Source of the DNA: JAJXZJ01 sp050012855
GTDB lineage: Bacteria; Verrucomicrobiota; Verrucomicrobiia; Limisphaerales; J093
Reading direction: 5' to 3'
DNA length: 64,000 bases
Assembly (NCBI GenBank): GCA_050012855.1
Contig: JBEKGJ010000029.1
Location: forward strand, 1 to 64,000
Shown here: piece after piece, positions 45,260-51,420 of the stretch
Numbering within the stretch: position 1 is the stretch's first letter
Layout: every line of letters begins with the position of its first letter
The notes under the pieces: model-generated
What the model saw: only the letters and a program-made list of their open reading frames with translations
The model's database searches: none
Told to the model about the DNA's origin: nothing
Program-made: the position numbers and the translations under genes

Positions 45260-46327
45260 ATGCTGCGCGAGATGCGCGATGCGGCGGGCGATTCCGGCGA
45301 GTTTTACACGCCGCGCGCCGTCGTGCGGCTCATGGTTGCCGTCACCGACCCGCGCCTCGGTGAAACCGTCCTCGACCCCGCCAGCGGCACGGGCGGCTTT
45401 CTCGTTGAAGCCTTCAATCATTTGTCGCAGCAAGTAAAAACGGTCGCGGACAGGAAAATACTACAGGAGACGAGTCTCTTCGGCTGCGAACCTAAGACAC
45501 TGCCGTATCTGCTCTGCCAGATGAACCTGCTGCTGCGCGGCCTCGACGCCCCGCAGATTGACCTCGGCAACTCGCTCCGCTTCAAGCTGACGGACATCGG
45601 CGAGCGCGACCGTGTGGACGTGATCCTCACCAACCCGCCCTTCGGCGGCGAGGAAGAGAAAGGCATCCAAGGCAATTTCCCGGAAGACAAACAAACTGCC
45701 GAGACGGCGCTGCTGTTCCTGCAACTCATCATGCGGAAACTACGGAAAAGTAGGACAGGCTTCCAGCCTGTCACATCTTCCCAAAAGACAGGCAAGATGC
45801 CTGTCCTACGTTATGCCCGCGCGGCGGTGGTCGTCCCCAACGGAACGTTGTTCGGCGATGGTGTGTGCGCCCGGATCAAGGAAGAACGGGAATTCAACCT
45901 GCACACGATCGTCCGGCTGCCGAACGGCGTCTTCGCGCCCTACACCAGCATCCCGACGAACCTCCTGTTTTTTGACCGTTCCGGTCCGACGCGCGAGGTC
46001 TGGTATTACGAACAGCCGCTCCCCAAAGGCCGGAAAAATTATACCAAAACCGCGCGCATCCAGTTCGAGGAATTCGCGCCGCTCATCGCCTGGTGGGACC
46101 AACCTGGTCCTGGCACCAAGCGGAAGAAAAACGAGCAGGCTTGGAAAGTGCCCGCCGCCGAGTTGCTGGCCAACGGCTGCAACCTCGACCGGAAGAACCC
46201 GCGCGCCAAGGAAGACATCACCCACCTGCCGCCCGCCCAGCTCGCCGCCAGCATCTTGAAGAAAGAACAGCGCATCGCGGAGATCATGGGCAACATTGGC
46301 AAGCTTCTGGCGAAGCACGGAACATGA
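45260..46327 (+). pseudogene. hsdM: Type I restriction-modification methylase HsdM, truncated N-terminus
   Basis: The surviving part of about 355 codons covers the methyltransferase domain. SAM motif I is LDPASGTGGFLVEAF and catalytic motif IV is LTNPPFGG. GEFYTPRAVVRLMV and VVVPNGTLFGDG support HsdM. The roughly 130-residue N-terminal domain of HsdM is absent; sequence before MLREMRDAAGDSGEF is the inverted repeat of the four-helix-bundle element. An in-frame palindrome at 45750-45810 adds RTGFQPV and KTGKMPVL between two conserved strands. It is probably inactive because the N-domain is missing, although the catalytic motifs remain. Confidence 0.82.
45750..45810. repeat. Palindromic repeat inserted in frame in hsdM
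   Basis: An 11-bp perfect outer stem (GTAGGACAGGC and GCCTGTCCTAC) with an inner 7-bp stem (GCCTGTC and GACAGGC). It codes for TGFQPVTSSQKTGKMPVL. I have seen the TGFQPV...KTGKMPVL peptide within many unrelated proteins, which marks a repeat that tolerates insertion in genes. Confidence 0.85.
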
Positions 46328-46328
46328 A

Positions 46329-46756
46329 TCACTCCGCTGGCAGTCCCAGTTCTTTGAGGGCCTCGCGGGCCTTCATAATCGGAATGCCTTCGAACGATTT
46401 CAACGAAGTCAAATCGCCGTCGCCGGTCACGATGGCGTCCACTCGCGCCGCCACGGCTGCCGCCAGCACAATCAGATCCTTCGGGTCACGCAATTCCGGC
46501 GGGAGCGAAATCTGTGCGTCGGCGCTCCAGGTCACGTATTCGCGCAGGCCCTCAGCCAGCATCGTCGGGCTTAAACCAAGGAGTCGAAGTCGGGCGGCGA
46601 GCTTCGGTCGGTTCAGCACCTCGACAAACTCCACCCACAACCGCGGTGTTTGCACGAGCGCGAGTTTGCCCGCTTTGACGGCATCCAAAAGACGGTCGGG
46701 ATTCCCGTGCCAGAGCGACCCGGAAATCAGGGTGTTGTATCAGCGACGATTCTCAC
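46329..46756 (-). pseudogene. VapC-like PIN-domain toxin with 1-bp frameshift at its catalytic start
   Basis: The GTG at 46756 overlaps the antitoxin stop and begins VRIVADT. One base then seems lost near 46735 and a TGA follows. In the next frame NTLISGSLWHGNPDRLLDAV continues, matching the PIN motif (V/I)xDTNxLxSG. The rest (WVEFVEVLNRPKLAARLRLL, DPKDLIVLAAAVAARVDAIV, TGDGDL) has further PIN acidic residues. Without a frame correction no complete toxin is made. The antitoxin directly upstream is intact. Confidence 0.78.
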
Positions 46757-46991
46757 GCGCGGCCCGTTCAGCGCGGACGGCATCCACCTCCGCCTGGATT
46801 TCTTCCATGGTCATCGGTTCACCCGGCAGCGCGCGCAGTTCACGCACCATCTCGAAGAAATCCCTGCGTGCGGATTCCGCTTCCACCTCGCGCTCGATCA
46901 ACCTCGTCAGGTTTTGCGGATCGAGCAACCCCTTCGCCCCGGCCTTGGCGGCCACTGACTCGGTCAAGTCGAGTTGAACGATGATGCTCAT
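46740..46991 (-). CDS. Ribbon-helix-helix-type antitoxin paired with PIN toxin
   Basis: A protein of 83 residues. The start MSIIVQLDLTESVAAKAGAK is a beta strand followed by helices, as in short DNA-binding antitoxins of VapB or RHH type. PQNLTRLIEREVEAE and EEIQAEVDAVRAERAARENR follow. It overlaps the toxin GTG (stop TGA at 46740-46742), the normal antitoxin-then-toxin order. The ATG at 46991 is preferred because the strand begins there. It runs opposite to the hsd genes. Confidence 0.72.
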   Translation of the reverse strand: MSIIVQLDLTESVAAKAGAKGLLDPQNLTRLIEREVEAESARRDFFEMVRELRALPGEPMTMEEIQAEVDAVRAERAARENRR

Positions 46992-47186
46992 GACGGGAAC
47001 AACATGACAGCAACCGACGCACCGTGTCAAATCAGGCTGGAGGGCGGGTGGGAGCGCAGCACCGTCCGGCGCAGGTCCGAAGACCGGGGCGCATTGGCTA
47101 CCTTCGAGCGCGTTATTCATGGAGAAGCTGCTGCGGCTGGTCCGTTGGACCCAGCCGCGCTCCGCTCGCGCCAGGGAGGCCCGCGC

Positions 47187-47240
47187 ATGAGCAAGCAATG
47201 GCCAACTGTGCGGCTGGGCGAGGTGCTGGCGCTCAACAGG
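47187..47240 (+). pseudogene. hsdS: First HsdS start, cut off by a palindrome
   Basis: SKQWPTVRLGEVLALNRNAE is the usual beginning of a type I specificity subunit (WPxVxLGEVL). It is stopped short by the palindromic repeat beginning at 47241, and no HsdS recognition domain follows in this frame. Confidence 0.6.
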
Positions 47241-47470
47241 AACGCTGAAGGCGTTCAAGAGCATAGCCGGGGGTTGAGGAGCACCGCGACGATACCCCCG
47301 GATAGACGTCTCCATTTGTCATGCACCCTGACGGGGTGCGAGAACGGTGCGGGTGATTTACGGCGGACGATTCTGGCACCCCGTCAGGGTGCGGACGATG
47401 TTTTGCCCATGGTCCGGGGGTATCGCTGCGCTCAACCCCCGGCTGGATTCTGGCATCCCTTCAGGACGCT
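47241..47470. repeat. Large palindromic repeat pair between two hsdS starts
   Basis: The left arm (47265-47344) contains AGCCGGGGGTTGAG, GATACCCCCGGA and GCACCCTGACGGGGTGC. The right arm (47371-47444) reads the same in reverse complement. Outer hairpins AACGCTGAAGGCGTT and CATCCCTTCAGGACGCT flank them. The middle holds only CGGTGCGGGTGATTTACGGC. It separates the first hsdS start from the second. Confidence 0.8.
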
Positions 47471-47488
47471 CACATGCGGAGGCGCGCG

Positions 47489-47986
47489 ATGAAGCCGTGG
47501 CCAATCGTTAGTCTCGCTGAGTTGATTTGCCTTGAGCGCCGGCCGGTGAAGGTTGAGCCGCAAAAGTACTACCAGGAAATCGGCATCTATTGTTTTGGCC
47601 GCGGTATCTTCCACAAGCCGCCCCGACCTGGATTTGAAGTCGGCGACAAAGACCTTTTCTTGATGAAGGAGGGCGACTTCATTCTTCGGGTGACGTTTGC
47701 CTGGGAGGGCGCGGTCGCGATCGTGTCGGCTGCTGAAGATGGAATGTATGGCTCGACACGTTATCCAACGTTCCAGGTGGATCAGAGTCGGTGCGTCCCG
47801 CTTCCTGCTGAATTATTTCAAAACCGAAGAAGGGATTCAGCAATTGGTGAAGATATGCCCCGGTTCTGCGGGGCGAAATCGGGTCCTGAGTATCCGGCGA
47901 ATCTCCGAGGTGCTCGTGCCCCTGCCGCCGAACTGGACGCGCTACTGCCCGCCATTTTGGATCGGGCATTCAGAGGAGAATTGTGA
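47489..47986 (+). pseudogene. hsdS: Type I specificity subunit HsdS, two frameshifts and internal deletion
   Basis: The start MKPWPIVSLAELICLERRPV and EIGIYCFGRGIFHKPPRPGF, then FILRVTFAWEGAVAIVS, are typical of one HsdS recognition domain. Near 47800 the frame shifts; FLLNYFKTEEGIQQLVKICP and RRISEVLVPLPP continue in another frame. Near 47925 it shifts back to AAELDALLPAILDRAFRGEL, the HsdS C-terminus. The whole second recognition domain is missing, so VPLPP joins the tail. The product cannot specify a DNA target. Confidence 0.75.
47924..47986 (+). repeat. HsdS 3' end, copy 1
   Basis: GCCGAACTGGACGCGCTA to GGAGAATTGTGA codes AELDALLPAILDRAFRGEL and stop. Copies 2 and 3 lie at 48817 and 49456. 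A RAYT cassette follows directly. Confidence 0.75.
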
Positions 47987-48000
47987 ACGCATCTGTTTCA

Positions 48001-48180
48001 GGGCCGAAACCCCATCATGTTAGAGCCTGGGCCGGAGCGAGTCCGACGAGCGAAGGCCCAGGAAGACCGACCCATATAGCACTCTTGACGGGGCTGAAAG
48101 CCCCTAATGTGACAGCCTGGGCTGGAGCGAGTCCGACGAGCGTAGGCCCAGGCCAACCGCCCCATACAATACCCGAGCCC
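48001..48180 (+). repeat. Two 90-bp repeat units before RAYT B
   Basis: Units begin at 48001 and 48091, again 90 bp apart. The second has GGGGCTGAAAGCCCC, AATGTGACAGCCTGGGC and GAGCGAGTCCGACGAGCG. It ends in GCCCTGAAGGGGCGTC as in array A. The first unit is more diverged (GGGCCGAAACCCC). Confidence 0.88.
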
Positions 48181-48198
48181 TGAAGGGGCGTCACAACC

Positions 48199-48650
48199 AT
48201 GTCCCAGTCCCTGGCTAACGTCGTGGTTCACCTCGTGTTCAGCACGAAGGCCCGCCGCCCTCTCCTTCGTGAGGAGGAACGCGGCCAACTCCATGCTTAC
48301 ATCACGGCATCCTCAAGAACCAGGACTCGCCGCTCATCGAAGTCAATTCCGTTCGCGACCACATCCACATTTTGTTCGCGCAGTCGAAGAACCATGTGCC
48401 CGCGAGCATCGTGGAGCAGGTCAAGAGTTCGTCCAGCGGTTGGATCAAGGGGCAGCACGCGTGGTATGCTGATTTCGCGTGGCAGACGGGCTACGGCGAA
48501 TTCAGTGTCAGTCCGATGGACGTCGAGGAGGTGCGGGAGTACATCCGCCATCAACCGGAGCGCCACCGGCAGGAAGACTTCCAAACCGAGTTCCGCCGGT
48601 TTTGCGAAAAGAATGGCAAACCGCTGGATGAGCGCTATGCTTGGGATTAA
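48199..48650 (+). pseudogene. RAYT transposase, copy B, with 1-bp frameshift
   Basis: About 80 percent similar to copy A. Frame 1 gives SQSLANVVVHLVFSTKARRP and HAYITA. One base is lost near 48308 (copy A has ACGGGCATTC, here ACGGCATCC). The remaining sequence with DHIHILFAQSKNHVP, EFSVSPMDVEEVREYIRHQP and KPLDERYAWD is in another frame. The HIH and Tyr motifs survive in DNA but not as one protein. The same repeats lie before and after it. Confidence 0.88.
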
Positions 48651-48752
48651 ACCGAATGGGGTTCTGGCGGTATGCGGGCGGCTTCCGCGGCAGGGATCTC
48701 GAACTTCGGTCCCGCCCCTGCAGGGCGGTGGAGAATTGCCTGGTGACTTCTT

Positions 48753-48809
48753 CCTGGGGCTTCGCTCGGCGCTTCACCCCAGGCTCTCACAGGACGGGCT
48801 TTCGGCCCT
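48753..48809 (-). repeat. Inverted REP copy downstream of RAYT B
   Basis: CCTGGGGCTTCGCTCGGCGC, TTCACCCCAGG, CTCTCACA and CGGGCTTTCGGCCC. The layout equals that after RAYT A, so both cassettes have matching ends. Confidence 0.78.
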
Positions 48810-48816
48810 CCGCCTG

Positions 48817-48891
48817 CAAGCCGAGACCGCTGACGAACTGGACGCGCTCTTGCCCGCCGTTTTGGACCGGGTCTTCAAAGGAGAATTGTGA
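48817..48891 (+). pseudogene. hsdS: HsdS 3' end, copy 2
   Basis: CAAGCCGAGACCGCTGAC leads to codons for ELDALLPAVLDRVFKGEL and stop. About 85 percent identical to copy 1. It lies directly after the RAYT B cassette and 1 bp before the flavin reductase start. Confidence 0.72.
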
Positions 48892-48892
48892 T

Positions 48893-49447
48893 ATGGCCAA
48901 GAAAAAAGAATTTCCGTTGGCACAAGTGTATGGGTTGCTCGAACCCGGCCCGGTGGTGCTGGTGACAACGGCCCGCGTGGGACGAGCGAACATCATGCCC
49001 ATGTCGTGGCATACGATGATGGAGTTTGTGCCGCCGCTCGTGGGCTGCGTGATCAGCAGCCAAAACCACACGTTTGAAATGTTGCGGGCGACGGGAGAAT
49101 GCGTGATTAATGTGCCGACGGTGGAACTGGCTAAGAAGGTGGTGAGTTGCGGAAACACTTCCGGTCGGTCGGTGGACAAGTTCAAAACCTTTGGCCTCAC
49201 GCCGGTGGCGGCCACGGCCGTCATGGCCCCGCTCATCGCTGAGTGTTATGCCAATTTGGAATGCAAGGTGATTGATCGAAAACTGGTGACCCAATACAAT
49301 TTCTTTATCCTGGAGGTCGTCAAGGCGTGGATTGATCCGCGTCGGAAACGGCCCCGGACGATTCATCATCAGGGAGAAGGTGTGTTCGCGATTCCGGACC
49401 GGACGATCAAACTGCCTTCGCCAAAAACTTCCTTCCTCACAAAATGA
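48893..49447 (+). CDS. Flavin reductase-like (FMN-binding split-barrel) protein
   Basis: A protein of 184 residues. LLEPGPVVLVTTARVGRANI, MSWHTMMEFVPPLVGCVISS and TGECVINVPTVELAKKVVSC are hallmarks of the flavin reductase family, which binds FMN and reduces it with NAD(P)H. GNTSGRSVDKFKTFGLTP is the usual following segment. It lies between hsdS 3'-end copies 2 and 3, so it is a cargo gene in the broken locus and has no visible link to restriction. Its stop overlaps the ATG of copy 3 by 4 bp. Confidence 0.87.
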   Translation: MAKKKEFPLAQVYGLLEPGPVVLVTTARVGRANIMPMSWHTMMEFVPPLVGCVISSQNHTFEMLRATGECVINVPTVELAKKVVSCGNTSGRSVDKFKTFGLTPVAATAVMAPLIAECYANLECKVIDRKLVTQYNFFILEVVKAWIDPRRKRPRTIHHQGEGVFAIPDRTIKLPSPKTSFLTK

Positions 49448-49530
49448 AGCGCCGGCAAGCCGAGACCGCCGCCGAACTGGACGCGCTGTTGCCCGCCATT
49501 TTGGACCGGGCTTTTAAGGGAAAGCTGTGA
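49444..49530 (+). pseudogene. hsdS: HsdS 3' end, copy 3
   Basis: An ATG at 49444, overlapping the flavin reductase stop, opens a 28-residue frame: MKRRQAETAAELDALLPAIL then DRAFKGKL. The part from CAAGCCGAGACC (49456) matches copy 2 closely. The tiny ORF has no independent sign of being a gene. Confidence 0.68.
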
Positions 49531-49552
49531 AACGGAAGCCAGCGTCGAACAA

Positions 49553-49595
49553 CGACACCTCACCTTGCATCCTCTCCCCGTTCGAGGCGGAGAGG
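49553..49595 (-). repeat. CTCTCCGCCTCGATCGGGG repeat, inverted copy
   Basis: CCTCTCCCCGTTCGAGGCGG and AGAGG; in reverse complement CCTCTCCGCCTCGAACGGGG then AGAGGATGCAAGGTGAGGTG. The same repeat appears twice within hsdR. Confidence 0.72.
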
Positions 49596-49718
49596 AAACC
49601 CGCCATCCGTAACCGCGCGTGGACTCGCTCGCTGCCCGCCCGGTCGGGCTTCGCCCTTTCGCTCGGGGAAAGTCGTCTCGCGCGTTCCCGGCGCGTTCGG
49701 CTCAAAAGATAACTCTAA

Positions 49719-49988
49719 ATGAAATCCGGCTACACCGCACGCCAGGGCCAGTTTCTTGCCTACATCCATCAATACAGCATCCTGAACGGTTGCGCGCCAG
49801 CCGAGGTTGACATGGAACGGTTCTTCGGGGTGACGCCGCCGACGGTGCATCAGATGGTGCTCAGGCTGGAGCGGCGTGGATTCATCCGGCGTGTCCCCGG
49901 CCAGGCGCGCAGTATCGCCCTGATCGTTTCCCCCGACTCGCTCCCTCTTCTGACCCGCCCCCAAGGCCGCGCGTTCAAGGGAGATTGA
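49719..49988 (+). CDS. LexA-like winged-helix DNA-binding protein (no protease domain)
   Basis: A protein of 89 residues. YTARQGQFLAYIHQYSILNG, CAPAEVDMERFFGVTPPTVH and QMVLRLERRGFIRRVPGQAR are the three helices and wing of a LexA N-terminal domain. The Ser-Lys protease domain is absent, and about 20 residues follow the wing (LIVSPDSLPLLTRPQGRAFK). It may be a short repressor or a remnant. It lies right of the restriction locus and before the 34-bp inverted repeat. Confidence 0.75.
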   Translation: MKSGYTARQGQFLAYIHQYSILNGCAPAEVDMERFFGVTPPTVHQMVLRLERRGFIRRVPGQARSIALIVSPDSLPLLTRPQGRAFKGD

Positions 49989-50088
49989 GCCGCCGTGCTC
50001 CGCGGCCGTGACTGCTCGTTCCACCTCCGTTGCGTGCAAGAAGATGGGGCGGCGACGCAGCACCACCCCCACCCGGCCCGCCCAACAT

Positions 50089-50122
50089 CGGGCCGCCACC
50101 CATGCGAAGTGCGAATGACGAA
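50089..50122 (+). repeat. Left copy of 34-bp inverted repeat flanking eboE and permeases
   Basis: CGGGCCGCCACCCATGCGAA followed by GTGCGAATGACGAA. The reverse complement of 54922-54955 matches with one mismatch. The two copies bracket about 4.8 kb. Confidence 0.75.
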
Positions 50123-50166
50123 TGACGAACGGTGGGGCGCGGATCGCCGGGCCGCGACGTTCCCGT

Positions 50167-51366
50167 TCAACCGGTCACGGTGATGCCGCGCTCCGCGAAA
50201 CGCGCGAGCGTCCATGCGTATTCCGCCGCCAGTTGGTCCACCACATGGCCGGCACGCAGTTCCGGCGGCAGGACTTCCCACGTGTACGTCTCCATCTCGA
50301 AATGCGCGCACGCGTCCGGGTGGGCGGCGACGTAGTCGAGCACCCCGAGCAGGTGATCGGTGGTCGTGCCAAAGACCGGCGTCGGCGCGGCGTGGAGGGG
50401 GATGTGAAAATGCACGCGCCATTCCGACGAGGGGTGAACGACGAGGGGCGATGTTCGAGCGTCCAAGAACGAGGTTCGAGCAAGGGCTTCGGAAAGATCG
50501 CGGAACCACTGCAACCGCCCGTCGGCCAACCGGGCCACGACCTGGTGCAGGTAGGTTGCATCGGCGAACGCCGCCAGTGCCGCGCGGGCGGCCGGCGTCG
50601 GATGCAATTTGAGCGCCGAGCTGAGGTGGATTTTGCTCAGCAGGATGCCGTTTTCGCGGAGGCGGTTCAACGCCACCGCCGGTTCCTCAAATTCGATGGC
50701 CAGGTGGCAGGCGTCGTAATTCACGCCGAGGTGAAACTCGATGCGATGATCGGTCGGCCGGTCGTCGCGCAACCGGTCGAAGAAGCGCACGACTTCGTCG
50801 CTGGTTTCGAGGTAACAGAGCGGCTCGGGCTCGAGCCCCAGGTGGAGCTTGCGGCCGGTGCGTTCGCTGAGGGCCGCGATGTGTTCGACACAGAGCCAGA
50901 GGTTGCGGCGCATTGCGCGGGCCTGGTCGTCCGTGTGGATGAATTCCTTGAACGAGCCGGGAACGGTGCTGACGCTGCCGGCGATATCCGATGGCACCAG
51001 TTGCGCCAGCAGATCGAACAATCGCCTGGTGTAGTCGAGCCGTTCCTGGGTGGTCCAGTCGGGCGCATAGACCTGTTCCTTCACTGCAGCACCGTGGAAG
51101 CGACCGAAGGGAAAGCCATTGATCGTAAAAACATAGCAGTCGTGGCGATCGAGCCAGCGCTGAAACGCAGCCAAGGTGGCCGGCTCACCCAGTTCGCGGG
51201 CGGCGAGGTCACCCAGTCGCAGGCCGATGGCGTACGGGCGGCCGGGGGCGACGCGCTCGCGGACGGCGAGCGTGTGGCGTTCGAGGCTGGCCAGGATTTC
51301 CGGCCAGCTTTCGCCCCGGTGGATGTTCGTGCAATAGGCGAGATGGCGATGATGCGCGAGCTTCAT
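50167..51366 (-). CDS. eboE: EboE-like metabolite-traffic protein (xylose-isomerase-like TIM barrel)
   Basis: A protein of 399 residues with a TIM-barrel layout. It starts HHRHLAYCTNIHRGESWPEI, then has TINGFPFGRFHGAAVKEQVY and DWTTQERLDYTRRLFDLLAQ. LHLGLEPEPLCYLETSDEVV, HLGVNYDACHLAIEFEEP and ILLSKIHLSSALKLHP supply candidate metal ligands as in xylose isomerases. The family start and these blocks fit EboE of the ebo operon. The rest of the ebo genes lie 24 kb away (eboD, eboF). The ATG at 51366 gives the conserved start. Confidence 0.75.
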   Translation of the reverse strand: MKLAHHRHLAYCTNIHRGESWPEILASLERHTLAVRERVAPGRPYAIGLRLGDLAARELGEPATLAAFQRWLDRHDCYVFTINGFPFGRFHGAAVKEQVYAPDWTTQERLDYTRRLFDLLAQLVPSDIAGSVSTVPGSFKEFIHTDDQARAMRRNLWLCVEHIAALSERTGRKLHLGLEPEPLCYLETSDEVVRFFDRLRDDRPTDHRIEFHLGVNYDACHLAIEFEEPAVALNRLRENGILLSKIHLSSALKLHPTPAARAALAAFADATYLHQVVARLADGRLQWFRDLSEALARTSFLDARTSPLVVHPSSEWRVHFHIPLHAAPTPVFGTTTDHLLGVLDYVAAHPDACAHFEMETYTWEVLPPELRAGHVVDQLAAEYAWTLARFAERGITVTG

Positions 51367-51420
51367 GCTGACGTCATTTTCGCCGCGCGCCGGTCGGGTG
51401 CAAAGCAAAACCAGCCCGGC

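Noticed and set aside
48199..48650. Programmed frameshift in RAYT copy B
   Set aside because: No slippery sequence is seen near 48308. The intact copy lacks a shift, so a plain 1-bp deletion is the simpler reading.
49999..50088. Possible second LexA-type gene fragment
   Set aside because: No continuation of helix-turn-helix sequence beyond the stop at 49988; the spacer shows only a proline-rich open frame.
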